Assembly: GCA_900312665.1 (NCBI GenBank)
Contig: ONZQ02000007.1
Coordinates: forward strand, 854,102 to 918,101
Origin: Cephalotrichum gorgonifer
Taxonomy: Eukaryota > Ascomycota > Sordariomycetes > Microascales > Microascaceae
DNA: 64,000 nucleotides
Direction of reading: 5' to 3'
In this document: positions 23,301-34,819 of the stretch, one piece after another
Position numbering within the stretch: position 1 is the stretch's first letter
Layout of the letters: each line of letters opens with the position of its first letter
Position numbers and translations under genes: made by a program
Notes under the pieces: model-generated
The model's database searches: none
What the model saw: the letters and a program-made list of their open reading frames with translations, nothing else
What the model was told of the DNA's origin: nothing

Positions 23301-26300
23301 GGGGGGATCGGGGTGGGCTATATATAAATGCCTTGGCTCGGTGCTTGGGTCCCCTCCGCGCTTCGAGCCTCCCGCTTAGCGGCTCTCCCGTGGCCCTAAT
23401 GCGTACTCCACGAGGCCACCTTGAACCGGGAATTATACTGAGCCGCCGCTAGTCGGCATTGTGGAGGCAGGTACCTTTGCAAGGGCCGACTATCCACCTT
23501 CCGCGGCGGCGACGGTCAGCCGAAGGGAGGGAAATGGGTCGGGGGGGGGGCGTGTATAACGGGGCAGCCAGTTGTGGGTCCAACGAGACACAACTCTCAA
23601 GTAGGGAGGAGTTGATGGTGGGAGGAAGATCAGGTAGGCGGTTGTACGAGTTGAACGGGAAGCTGATGACGATCATCCGAGAGATCGGCCACGGCAGTCA
23701 GGCGGCGCGGGTATTGGAGGAGGGTGTGAAAATGACGAACCGGGGTGAAGTGAGATGAGATGGATCGTAAGGAGCCGAACACAGGCCGGCAGGAGAGGCT
23801 CTGGGAGAGGAAGGAAAGGAAAGGAGAGAAGGAAAGGTGTGGATGGAAGCCGGCCCACCAAGATGGAGTTTCGGAATGTAAGTCCAACGATCAGACCCGT
23901 TCTGGCCGAGCCCCGGGGTGACGCGGAGTATCGAGCACAGATAATACAAGTAAGCAAACGGTCCAGATGGGCTCCCTTGGAAACGACCCCACCAGATTTG
24001 ATCCAGAAAGGCAGGCGGCACCCGAGCTAGGCTAGAGCGTCGTTGTTGGTTTGTCAAAGTATCCCACCCGGCGCAAGGTTCAAGTTCGGGAGCGGTCCGG
24101 GTGAGACGTCAGGAAGGTACGGAGGTGGGCAGGATGAGGAGGGATATGTCGAACCGTATTACAAGTACGAGTACCACGTACAAGTACTTTACAGGAAGGG
24201 AGTGACATGCGCGGATAAAAAAAAAAGGTCGACGAGGCAGTTGATAAACAGATCGTGGCCGCCGGAAAGGAGGCGTAAATTAAACCGCGATTGGTCCCGG
24301 ACGATACAAATTGACAGTGGAAAGGGCGGGTTGGGGATTATTGTCGAATCCACATCCAGCGCCGGCGATGGACCACAAGGAGAAAAGCACGCTAATAGGG
24401 TGGAGACAAGCGCAACTGCCCTGGAGTCTCTCAGTCTGGACGGAGAGGAAGGCGCGACGTTGAGCATGGGGTGCCGCATGGGGTGGAGAGAAAAAGACCC
24501 TCAGTTCTGGAAAGGGCGTGCATGATGTGCAGGTGGGGCAGGGGCCTGGACAACCTCAATGGAGAAAAGCACCGAGCAAAAAGGGTACCATTTGACGACG
24601 CGAGTACAAACTACCTTGATCGTCTCACACCCCCTTCCCTCTCCATTAAGTATGTGTGTTCTGAATATATCATCAAAACCCAGGAACAGCCGCGGCTTGG
24701 GTAGAGATCAATCGTACACTCCGAAGTAATTAATTTTTTTCATGTACGAAGTATTATGCATCTGCCCGGCACTTCACCAAAGTCCCTCTAATCTCCTCAA
24801 ACGACAAGTACTCGTCCTCGTACTCGTACCAATCTAATAGGTTTTGCGATCGGCGGAGGGCAGGTCGGTAGGTACCTCTAACTATCGGCGTGGGAACCTT
24901 TGGAAGGTGCGTTCAAATGCGGTTGCAAAAGGTCCCTTGCCGGGTTGGGCTAATAATGTCTAACCTCCCCACCAGGGCCCCCCTTATTCCGAGTAATACG
25001 GAGTATTACAGGTACAAGTATATCGAGAATTAGGAACAGACCCAGCTGCCCAGGTACTTGTATCCGTATTGGCAATGAAATCCTTCTTGGTGGGGAGGGA
25101 CTTTTTTTCCTTGACGATCGAGGCATGTGATTGGTCGACTACCGGATGTGGCGGCATGTTGATGTCCCATCCATTTATTACAGGTACTTTTTGCAACATC
25201 CGCTGTCAAAAGATACCATCGCTCCTGCTGTCGTACTCAAGCGCAGGGAGATCTGGAGGCAGGCACACTGCAGCACAGAAATCCGACCACAAATTTCCAC
25301 GTGAAGAGCATTTGCAAAATGTAGTATAGGGTAGGAGAGACCGCATCTCTCCTGCTGCCCCCAATATAGTAAGGCAAGAACATCCCATGAAAAGGAGAAG
25401 AAGAAAAAGAGTACCCGCTGTCTGGCGATTGCACATTGGGCTCTCGCCACCCACCCATGCTTGGTCCCAGGCACCATGCAAGAGAAGTTTGCAAGCATTA
25501 GTTACTCCGTACTCTGTGCAGGTGCTATTCTGCTGCCTGGAGCTTTCGGTGGAGCCACTACTCGTACTATTATTATCAGCCCCTCCGAAGCGCTGGTCTC
25601 CACGTTCCTGATCTGATACTCGATCGCCACAGCTGGATCTCTTTTGAGATAATATCTCCGAGGCGCCCTGTTTGCTGGCGCTGTCGTAAAACATGACGGA
25701 CAAAGTACTTGCACGAGCATGGGCTAAACTTCGCTTGACCGGCACAGCGGCATCCAGAGGAGCCCTCCGCGCCCTCCTTCTCCAAAGCTCCCCGAGGCTT
25801 CAATCTAGCCCAACTATCTTGCTTTCCCCGGGCGTCACGCTCGGGTCGTGACATCGATCCCAAGCCTTGCTGGGTGAACACGGAGATTTTCGCTCACCTA
25901 GGTGTCGTCCAGCCCCGCCCGCTGCATCGATGAAGAAAGAATGCTCTGTCGCCCCGGACTGATCACAAAATCCAGCCAGGCTACGACATGGAACCCGGAA
26001 AGCGGCTCACGAAGCTTAGCTTGATCTCACGGAGCCTTGGGACCCCCGCAACCCCGTCATGTCCCAGGCGGACGGGAATTCCAAGAGCCTTGGCAGGATC
26101 CCCTGACACTGCGCGCACCCCCGCATGCTTCTCAGTCCACGGAAGCCGGAGCGGGAATGAATGTATTAATATTACTACATCTACTAGTACGAGTACTTGA
26201 ACGTGGGGAGGAACGTTCCATTTTCTTCCTTTTGAGTGCTGCCGAAGTTTTTTTTATTCCGATTCCAACCTTGATGGACAAAGGAGCGCAACGCCAACGG

Positions 26301-28512
26301 CCGAGTCCTTTGTCATCGCCCCAAACACCCCCCCGCAGCAAAGGTCCCTTTGTGCCTTCGCCCCAAATTTCGGAGGACAGGGGGTTGGGCCTGAACAAGT
26401 TCCGTATTACGCCGCGCTCCGGTTACGGGACCTTTTGTTCTCGATCGGCCCCTGTTCTTCCTCCCAGCGAGTACAGCGGGCAGCAGAGCCATTCCGATTG
26501 AATGAATAACTTCACCCGTCGCAAAAATAGCGGCTCGCATCGTTCGGGCTACTCCTTTCGATACACGCCGAATCCACACGACCAGGAGGCGACCTGGGGT
26601 GATTACGTTTCTGCATTGTCAGCGATCTCTCTCGTCGCGCTACCAGATCTTCCAGGTACGAGTAAGCTTGCATGGAGTCGCAGAACCCCTGTCTTCTTGG
26701 CCGCGGGAGGTCCCGCAGGTAATCCTTCGACCATCCCCATCCCAAGCTGTTTCGCCCCAAACCGGCCAGCCAACCATTCGAGCAACACCCATTATTAATT
26801 CGCCAAGAACTGCTCGGATCCGAAGGCCGAACCCGTCTCGGCGTCATCCCGAATCTCGGCGCATCTTACCCATTCTCAACCTCTTCCGAGTGCTCATGCT
26901 TGATCGGGGTAATATGAAGGAAATATAATCAAACCCTGCCTGTGAGGTACTGTCCCTCCTTGTCCACATGGACGGTCCATCGAAGGGACAAGTAGTTAAA
27001 ACCCGTTGCCCTCCCGTCCCCCCTCTCCGAAGACCCCACTACACACAAAATCAGAAATAGAAACAAAAGTACAGACACGGCGTGTCCTGGATGGGAAGGT
27101 CGCTTGCGGGATCTGACGTCGTGGATCGTGGACGGGCGAACGGCCCAATGGAAACAGCCCAGGCTCCAACGGCCAACAACCGTCTTGAAACGTCAGGGCG
27201 GAATGCCACCCAGGTGGCCTTGGCGAACCGAACTTCAGGTAGCACAAGATGGTGTCCCCGATTCGAGAAAGAGAACCTTTGGCGGCGGTTGGCCTCGGCT
27301 GTGAGGGTCCTTTGTTCGAGTAAGGATCCCTTATGTAAACGGGGGAATAACTATACCCCTCCATCCCCACAATATTCCGTTTCCCTGCAGCGAACGAGTA
27401 TAAGTAATGCTGTCATACCCCTTACGCCGTCCACGTGGAACTCCTCTCCCTCTTCGGCTCGGCGTACGTAGGTAGGTACTTCGTATACGGAGCACCCGGG
27501 ACCTTTTGTTCGGCGGCAGCCCTTTTGCACGTAGCAGCCAGCTAGGAGCTGTACGACACTCGAACCACACACAAAGAGAGAGAGAGAGAAAGAAAAGAAG
27601 AAGGCATTCTTTCTCGTTTTGACACATCCTGACGCAACGGCATTCGGCATCCCCGCTCACAGGATGGTCCAAGAAGGCCATATCAACCTTGAAGAATAGC
27701 CCGTCTCATTGGGCAAAACCGAGACCAGAGACTGGGAGGAACAAACAAAGCCGAAGGAGAGAGCAAACGTGAAATTCATCAGTTAATTAATCGTGATTCT
27801 CAAAAACTACTCCGTCCATGGTCCTTTCTTTTAACGCGTCTACCCATCCACGCCAAAAGGCCTAATTTACACTTTGTTCCACCTCACCTCCCTCTCACCC
27901 TCTTCCCAAACAACTCCCCGCCATTCCGGGCCCACCCCCTTTTTTTTTTCCTATTTCCTTATTTCCAGTGCCATTGCAAATGATATTGTTGGTTGATAAC
28001 CATTGCGCCTGCGTATCATCAAAAACCCCGAAGCCGTTGTTTCTTCCGGTTTTTCCATACCCTCCCCCCCTCCCTTGTTCCCTTTTGCTCCACCGAAAAA
28101 AAAAGAAAGAAAAAATGCAAGACGATCTGTAAACATGTCGAGGCGAGCGTGGGTCCTTCATCCCTTGGTACAATAAAAGTGGCGGAAAGCGGAGGTGAGG
28201 AAGGGGGGGGGAATAGATGCCGAAGGAAGATAAGTATGTTGTCGAAGAGAAAGAATCTAAATGGGTTTAGACCAACGCCGCGTCGACGAAAACAGATGCC
28301 CGCCGTGGGCACAACATGAGCTTGCACACTCCAAGCCGCCTGAACGATACAATCGGCTGATTAAGATAGAAGTCGGGCCTGCCCGCCCGCCAACTGCCCG
28401 CCGATCGTCGTTCGTGTATAAAAGTGAATTCGCCATGGTGGGGATAGCGAAGAGAGAGAGGCTATTATACTAGCCTCTAGGTGAGGGCAGAAACCGCAGT
28501 CTGTCGATCACA
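23301..28512. other. Intergenic stretch of about 5.2 kb, no gene seen
   Basis: Open frames here are short, overlap on both strands and lack domain signals. The stretch contains five copies of the TACGAGTA/TACTCGTA word (24176, 24821, 25559, 26188, 26657), a near-palindrome GTAATACGGAGTATTAC at 24993-25009, and an (AG)n tract near 27573-27596. No tRNA or rRNA gene is visible. Confidence 0.6.
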
Positions 28513-30347
28513 CTAGGCATTGGCAGGCTGCGAGCTCTTTCCCCGAGGAGCGCCGCCGCCGCCACCGCGGCCTCGCGTCTGGGACCCGAAGGGAGCCTTG
28601 GGGCCGCCCTGGCTTCCGGCCCGGGCGCCGTCATAACGTCCTCGTCCCCTGCCGGAGGAGGCACCGCCACGGTTGGCGGCGTACTGCGCACCTCCGTAGG
28701 CAGTCGACTTCGGTCGGCGCTGCTCCACGAAGATGCTCTCGCCGTTCACGGAGTGGGGATTCGCAGCGACGGCAGCCTTGTAGCCCTCGGGGGTGGCGAA
28801 TTCAACAAACGCACAGTTCTATCCACAATGTCAGTCGGTGTTCGCCATCACAGGGCGCGATTCAGCTTCTGGTGGTGATGCTTACCTTCTCGCGGTTAAT
28901 GTCAAAGTAGGTCAGGGCTCCGTAGTTGGTGAGGGCCGCCCTGAGATCCGCATCCTGAACCTTCTCCGTCACATACTTGACATAGCCGAGGGTCCCCTCC
29001 TTCTCGGGCTGACCGACCGTCGACTGCGGCCTGTTCTGGCGCTTCGAATCACTGCCCGCCGTCTGCCACTCGCTCGCGGCTTGGTCTTGAGCTGCCGCAG
29101 AGGGCTCACTCCGTTGCGGGGCAGGGGCCGGCTTAGTAGCAGCGGCGGGAGCCGGAACTGCAGCCTTGGTTGGTGCAACTGCCGGAGGAGTCGCCGTCTT
29201 GGGGAGGGCAGGCGCGGGTCGAGCAGCAGTGGTGGCGGCGGCGGCGGCGGCACGGCCAGCCCATGTCATGGGCTTGGCAGGCTTCTCGGGTTCGGAGACA
29301 GGGGCGGCGGCAGGAGCCGCGGGAGACTTGGCCCGTGCGGCAGCTGGGGTGGGAGCAGGGTCCCGGGGCTTCTCCGCCTCCTTCAGAGTCTCCTCGGCGG
29401 CCTCCTTAGCTGCGCTATCCTCAGATGGCGCGGCCTTGCTGGAGGACTCGGCAGGAACCTCCTTCGCCGTGTCGTCAGCGGTCGAGACTTCCTGGGTCTT
29501 GGCGACTTCCTCCAGCTTCTTGTCTACCAGCTCAGGCTCCGGAATAGGAGAGGGCTTGACCTCAACGGGCTCCTCCTTGGCCGGCTCAACCTCAACTGCC
29601 TCCTCGGTCTTCGGCTCAGCAGCAGTCTCGACGGGCACAGGGACGGGCTCGTCGACCTGGGCTGCTTCTTGAGTCGCCTGCTCGGCCTGCTCCTCCTCAT
29701 CGTTGATATATCTCCAGACATCGTTCAGAACGAAGTATCCGGAAGGCTGCTTGGCAAGGACAAAGGTCTGGACGAACTTCCTGGGCTCAGGAGAAGTCTT
29801 GGTGGAGGTTTCGCCGATAACCTGGATGACGATGTTATCGAAGGATGAGAGGGAGTCGACGTTAGACACCCGGACCTTGCATTCCTGGAAGTCGAGCTGC
29901 TTGATGCGTTCTTGAATGGCCTGCCGACGGGTTATGAGTTAGCTTGCGTGTTCCAAAACCGGCATCCTAAGGGAGGAATTTGAGAGTGCTGCTTACCTGA
30001 CGACCAACGGAAACGTTGGCAACCTCGGCCTCCAATCCGTACACGAATTGGGAGCGCTTGCCGTAAAATAGCTGTTATGGGTACTTCATTAGCATCAATC
30101 CGTCACGGTGTTATGGAACCAAACAGTAGACGAGATACCGACGTACATGAAGCTTCTCCGGCGACTTGCTCAAAGTGGTGTAGTACTGCTCAACGAAGTA
30201 CCAGCCGACTTCGTCCTTACTGAGGTCGTGGTTGGTACCGCCCGAGGTTGACTGCTCGGGGATGCTCTCGGCAGCGGGTGTGTAGGCGCCCTCGGCGGGC
30301 TTGTTTTGCTCCTGGTGGTGGAAGTTGTTGCCGTTGATGGTAGCCAT
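28513..30347 (-). CDS. G3BP-like NTF2 + RRM protein (Bre5/Nxt3 type)
   Basis: Exons 30347-30147, 30071-29997, 29920-28886 and 28818-28513 join in phase to 538 residues. An NTF2-like domain spans residues about 45-170 (VGWYFVEQYYTTLSKSPEKL, LFYGKRSQFVYG, KFVQTFVLAKQPSGYFVLND, DVWRYI). The middle about 200 residues are low-complexity Glu/Ala/Pro. A degenerate RRM follows (LGYVKYVTEKV as RNP2, NCAFVEFATPEGYKAA as RNP1), and the C-terminus is Gly/Arg-rich (GRGRGRYDGARAG, RGRGGGGGAPRG). This is the layout of metazoan G3BP, fission yeast Nxt3 and budding yeast Bre5, which bind a ubiquitin protease (Ubp3/USP10) and stress-granule RNA-protein complexes in the cytosol. The starts of this gene and GPI13 diverge. 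Confidence 0.9.
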
Positions 30348-31123
30348 TTTGAAAGGTCCCTGAGACGCGGGGCAGGTTACCTCGTAGTTCTATGGCGTCG
30401 AAATCGTGCGTAGGTCGGTAAGGGGTGACGGTCGTGATATTCGAAGTCGTGTGCCCGAGGTCTGACGACTTCCGAGGGAATTAGGAATGGCGTTTCGGGG
30501 AGAAATTAATGATGCCTCTGTTATGGAGGGCGGAGGGCCGATGGCGGAGGCGGAGCGAGAAGCAAATTGCGCGCAAACTGAAGGACGATTCGAACAAGAA
30601 GAGTTGAGAGGGAACGAATTTGGGGATGAACGCAGGAAATGATGATGGATCGCCCGTGACGATGAGGAGGATGGTATATGAGGTGACGGAGGAAAGGTCT
30701 CTGAAAGTGTGATGGGAACTGGGTTTGGTTTTTTTTGTCGTCAGGAGCGAGGCGGAAAAAAGTGTTACGAAGTAGAGGCCGCAAGCATTCCGCCCACGTC
30801 GGGTGGCGCCTTGCTAACCCATGGTCCGTGCGGAAGCTATTGGCTCTCGGCATATGACGACAGCTGGTCACTGCTAGGAGTAGAGCTCTTGGGCACTTGG
30901 GGGGGTAATGGGTAAAATCGGGCTATTCGACCTCTCGACGACGCAGAACCTTGAGAGCTAGTTTGGGCGTCCAAAACAGGGACCTGTCCTGAATGTCAAC
31001 GTCCAACGGAGAAGCCTTCAAAATTATGCCAAACGAATGGCGCCAAATCGCTTAACGTTCCTCCCCACCATTTAGCCGTCCTCTGCTCCTTCCTCCTCCG
31101 CCGAGAGCTCGAGTACCCTAAAA
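30348..31123. promoter_or_regulatory. Divergent intergenic region between G3BP-like gene and GPI13
   Basis: This 776-bp interval lies between two outward-facing start codons. I see no specific binding site I would name. Open frames inside it look accidental. Confidence 0.35.
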
Positions 31124-34100
31124 ATGCCGTCCAAGTCGCAGGCGCGAAAGCCTGGAGCATCTCGAGAAACACATTATACGCCGGGGCTTGCTTCAGGTCT
31201 TGGGGGTAGCCACGTCTCGGCGGAGCAGATTCTAAAAAATAATCGTGGCCCTAACCATGAAGAGCGCCAGCGCTCGTTCGACCGCCGTTGGATGTGGACT
31301 GTGGCTTTCTGGGTCTGGGTTCTCTTCATCCATGCTACCGGGATCCTCCTCTTCACAAGCGGGTTTCTCCTGACGAGGCTGGTCCTCGACGACGCGTCTG
31401 AATGCGGCGTCCCGCCAATTGACCTGTCGGGGTCCCATGCCAAGCTCTGGGACAACCAGGGTACAGTGGATGGCGGCTGCTGGCATCCCAAATCTTTCGA
31501 CAAGGCCGTTGTTATCCTCATTGATGCGCTGCGATACGACTTCACTGTCCCCGCGCCCGCCACAGATGAACCGCAGGAGTTCCAGAACGCCTTGACTTTC
31601 CTTCACGAGACTGCGCTCGAATCCCCTCAAAACGCGGTTCTTCTCCCATTCATCGCCGATCCACCGACGACGACACTTCAAAGGCTTAAGGGCTTGACCA
31701 CAGGTACGCTGCCGACATTCATGGACATGGGATCCAATTTCGCCGGTACCGCCATCGATGAAGACAATCTGTTGAAGCAGTTGCATGCGGAAGGGAAAAA
31801 GATCGTACAGCTGGGAGACGACACTTGGTGGGCGCTCTTCCCGGACTATTTCGAGGCAAACGAGAGCAAGGCGTTTGAAAGCTTCAACGTATGGGACCTG
31901 CATACCCTCGACAATGGTGTGCTCGAACGTATCTTCCCCCTCATGGTACCAGAGAAGAAGGACTCGTGGGACCTCCTGATCGGCCATTTCCTGGGGGTCG
32001 ACCATGCTGGCCATCGATACGGCCCCAACCACCCTGCGATGAATTCTAAATTGCTTCAGATGGACGTGTTCCTCCGACGCCTCACCTCTATGATTGATGA
32101 CGACACCCTCCTGATCGTCATGGGTGATCACGGGATGGATAGCAAAGGGGATCACGGTGGTGAGAGCGATGATGAGATCGAAGCAGCCCTCTGGATGTAT
32201 TCCAAACGGGCTTTCTTCGGCCGGACGCGCCCGGAATTCGCTATCCCCCCGGAGAATGCCAAGATTCGCCCTGTGGATCAAATCGATCTCGTCCCTACCT
32301 TGGCACTGCTACTTGGCATTCCTATTCCATTTAACAATCTGGGCCGGCCAATCGAAGAAGCATTCGCGGGCCTAGACGGAACGTCTTGGGGCAACTTGGC
32401 CGCCGCGTCTCGGGTGACGGCAGCCGGGATCAGAAGGTACCAAGCCACATACTCCCTGGCTCAAGGAACAGGTCAGGATGTGGCTTCGGCCTCTCCCGGC
32501 GCGCTGTGGGACAGAGCGGAGCGTCTTGCCGAGACATCCCTCAAGACTGGGAGTGGATCAAAGGAAACGTATGATGGGTTTATTTCGTTCCAGAGGGAGA
32601 CCCTGCACACGTGCAAAGGCTTATGGGCAAGGTTTGACGTCCCGAAAATGATCATTGGACTTGTCACCATGGCTCTTGGGGTGATCGTCCTGCTTCTGCA
32701 TATCTCCAGTCCCGGCAGTCGTCCGACAACTGAGCAGTCTATCGATCCGAGCCTCATACTCCACAAACGCATCCTTCTTCATGCGTTATCGGGACTAGCC
32801 TTGGGTACCGCAGTCGGTGCCGGGGTATATGTCTCCCCTCTGCAGGACTCGTATTTCCTTAGCCTCCTCGACGTCGTCGCCGCTGCGGCCGTGGGCAGTC
32901 TCTGTGGCGCCATAGTATGCCTCACGGCAGGGCCAAGGACATGGTTGAACCTGGCACCCTCGTCTGTATGGGGCTGGCTTGCTTTCGTGTTCACGGTTAG
33001 CCAGTCAGCAGGCTTTGCGGCTAACTCGTTCACGATCTGGGAGGACTCAATCTCTCTGTTCTTCCTCTCAACGTTTGGCCTGATAGCAGCGGCGATGTCC
33101 CTCCGGCTGCCGAACCCAGAGGCACGGGGCACTGCTCTGATCCACTCCATCATCTTCGTCGTCCTCGCTCGGCTCGCGTCGCACTCCAAGTTCTGCAGAG
33201 AAGAGCAGATGCCGTATTGTACGTCCACGTACTACGCCTCGCTCTCGTCATCCACTTCATCCATTGCCCAATTGGCGATTCCTTTCGTCACGACTGCACT
33301 TCTCCCTCCCATTGTCTTGTCGTACCTAAAGAAAACCCGGTCGGACACGGCGTGGGGGAGGGACTGGGTAGGCAACGCGTTCCGCGGGCTCCTGTGCTCG
33401 TGCGCGGCATACTGGGTCATCGACGCCGCGGACAACGGCGACTGGTTCCCGAAGCTCCCCAAAGATTTGTTGAAACATGTGAGCGTGTATGTCGCCCTTG
33501 CCATTCTCGCGGCGGTCTTTATCGGCGGGGGGGTAGTTTTCACATACGGTGCCCCGCTCATTACCTGGAAGACCAAGACGGCGGCGGACGGGAGCAAGCG
33601 GAACTTCATTGGGGGCTACGGAAACGTTTACGGGAGCAGGTACCTGATGCTTCCCGTCACGCTCCTTGTAGCGTGCGTCCTCCTCTCTAAGCCGATGGGA
33701 GGCGGGGCGTTGGCTATCATGCTTTGGCAGATCATCTGCCTCGTCGAGATCCTCCGGGCGCTCAACATATCGTCGGATCCCATCGGACCCGTGGTCCTCG
33801 CGCTCCTCGGCAACTTCCACTACTTCACGACGGGCCACCAGGCCGTCCTAAGCACGATACAGTGGGACAGCGCTTTCATCCCGCTGTTCAACGTGAGGCT
33901 GCCGTGGAGCGCCATCGTGATGACGATCAATACGTTCGCGGGCCAGATCCTGGCGGTCGTCTCGCTGCCGCTCATCACCGCGTGGCTGGCATCGCCGGAC
34001 ACCAAGGGGCTGCTGGAGGGGGTGAGTAGGTCGATGGCGGCGTTCGTGTCGTACTTCGCGGTGGAGTCGCTGGCTACCATGGCGTGGGCGGGTCACCTGA

Positions 34101-34255
34101 GGAGACACCTGATGCTATACAGGGTGTTTAGTCCGCGATACATGATGGCGGCGGCGGTGGTGTTGGTGATAGATGTGGTGGGGATCTTAGTGACTCTGGT
34201 GGGGGTCAGGCTTAACACGAAGGCGGTGAACGATGTGTTTGGATATCCAGAGTGA
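31124..34255 (+). CDS. GPI13: GPI ethanolamine phosphate transferase 3 (Gpi13/PIG-O)
   Basis: A single exon of 1043 residues, the normal family length. A short cytosolic N-terminus is followed by a membrane helix near residues 57-87, then a lumenal alkaline-phosphatase-like catalytic domain. That domain shows VVILIDALRYDF (~129), LTTGTLPTFMDMGSNF with the Thr expected to carry the phosphoethanolamine, HFLGVDHAGHRYGPNHP and MGDHGMDSKGDHGG, which supply the metal-binding Asp and His residues. From about residue 510 there are more than ten hydrophobic helices. The enzyme adds ethanolamine phosphate to the third mannose of the GPI precursor in the ER, the group that later links to the protein. 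Gpi7 and Mcd4 are the sister enzymes; the HAGHRYGP and GDHGMDSKGDHGG context and the N-terminus fit Gpi13 best. Confidence 0.93.
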   Translation: MPSKSQARKPGASRETHYTPGLASGLGGSHVSAEQILKNNRGPNHEERQRSFDRRWMWTVAFWVWVLFIHATGILLFTSGFLLTRLVLDDASECGVPPIDLSGSHAKLWDNQGTVDGGCWHPKSFDKAVVILIDALRYDFTVPAPATDEPQEFQNALTFLHETALESPQNAVLLPFIADPPTTTLQRLKGLTTGTLPTFMDMGSNFAGTAIDEDNLLKQLHAEGKKIVQLGDDTWWALFPDYFEANESKAFESFNVWDLHTLDNGVLERIFPLMVPEKKDSWDLLIGHFLGVDHAGHRYGPNHPAMNSKLLQMDVFLRRLTSMIDDDTLLIVMGDHGMDSKGDHGGESDDEIEAALWMYSKRAFFGRTRPEFAIPPENAKIRPVDQIDLVPTLALLLGIPIPFNNLGRPIEEAFAGLDGTSWGNLAAASRVTAAGIRRYQATYSLAQGTGQDVASASPGALWDRAERLAETSLKTGSGSKETYDGFISFQRETLHTCKGLWARFDVPKMIIGLVTMALGVIVLLLHISSPGSRPTTEQSIDPSLILHKRILLHALSGLALGTAVGAGVYVSPLQDSYFLSLLDVVAAAAVGSLCGAIVCLTAGPRTWLNLAPSSVWGWLAFVFTVSQSAGFAANSFTIWEDSISLFFLSTFGLIAAAMSLRLPNPEARGTALIHSIIFVVLARLASHSKFCREEQMPYCTSTYYASLSSSTSSIAQLAIPFVTTALLPPIVLSYLKKTRSDTAWGRDWVGNAFRGLLCSCAAYWVIDAADNGDWFPKLPKDLLKHVSVYVALAILAAVFIGGGVVFTYGAPLITWKTKTAADGSKRNFIGGYGNVYGSRYLMLPVTLLVACVLLSKPMGGGALAIMLWQIICLVEILRALNISSDPIGPVVLALLGNFHYFTTGHQAVLSTIQWDSAFIPLFNVRLPWSAIVMTINTFAGQILAVVSLPLITAWLASPDTKGLLEGVSRSMAAFVSYFAVESLATMAWAGHLRRHLMLYRVFSPRYMMAAAVVLVIDVVGILVTLVGVRLNTKAVNDVFGYPE

Positions 34256-34819
34256 TAGAGATAGAGGAGAGGGCCTGATAGAACCGGGTATGTTATAGAA
34301 AGGTACTATATAGTTGTATTAATGACTGCTTTTGGAGCCGGTGCCTCATCTCCATATCACCAGCCGATCCCAGAAGTGATAGATTCGCAGTCATCGTAAC
34401 CTAGATATCTATCACAAGTGTCCACACTACCAATAGTATCTAGTCTAGTATGAGACTGTGAGAATTATCCACAAACTGAATTCTCAGTCTCAACAGTCTC
34501 ACTTACATCTGCATCATCTCTCGCACTGGATGGCTGAGTATGGAGTAACAACCACTTTATGCACATCACGTGTACTGTACCATTCGTAAGGTCCTATTAT
34601 TACATTACGAGTTACCCCCCCCGCTTACGTCAAATCCTACGCCCGAGTCCACCTCCACTCCCCCTCGACCCGCCGAAAAGCCCAACCGACCCACGTCATA
34701 GCCAACGGCGCAAACTCGCGCGTCCCTCAGTCGGTGACCTCACATCCTTAACTTCGTCCCCATCGGAATAAATCGACCATAGCCCACAGATTCATCGCCT
34801 CAGCGATACATCCGCCGCA
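34256..34819. other. Intergenic, no gene seen
   Basis: 3' flank of GPI13 and 5' flank of the CH-domain gene. A CACGTG sits near 34566. Pyrimidine-rich sequence at 34610-34690 fits a promoter. Confidence 0.55.

Noticed and set aside
24993..25009. Palindrome GTAATACGGAGTATTAC as a regulatory site
   Set aside because: TACGGAGTA words are common intergenic sequence in many ascomycetes, and no neighbouring gene is close enough to assign a role.
28793..29848. 351-codon plus-strand frame opposite the G3BP-like gene
   Set aside because: It is a low-complexity Gly/Leu/Arg/Ser shadow of the Ala/Glu/Pro-rich linker on the true strand.
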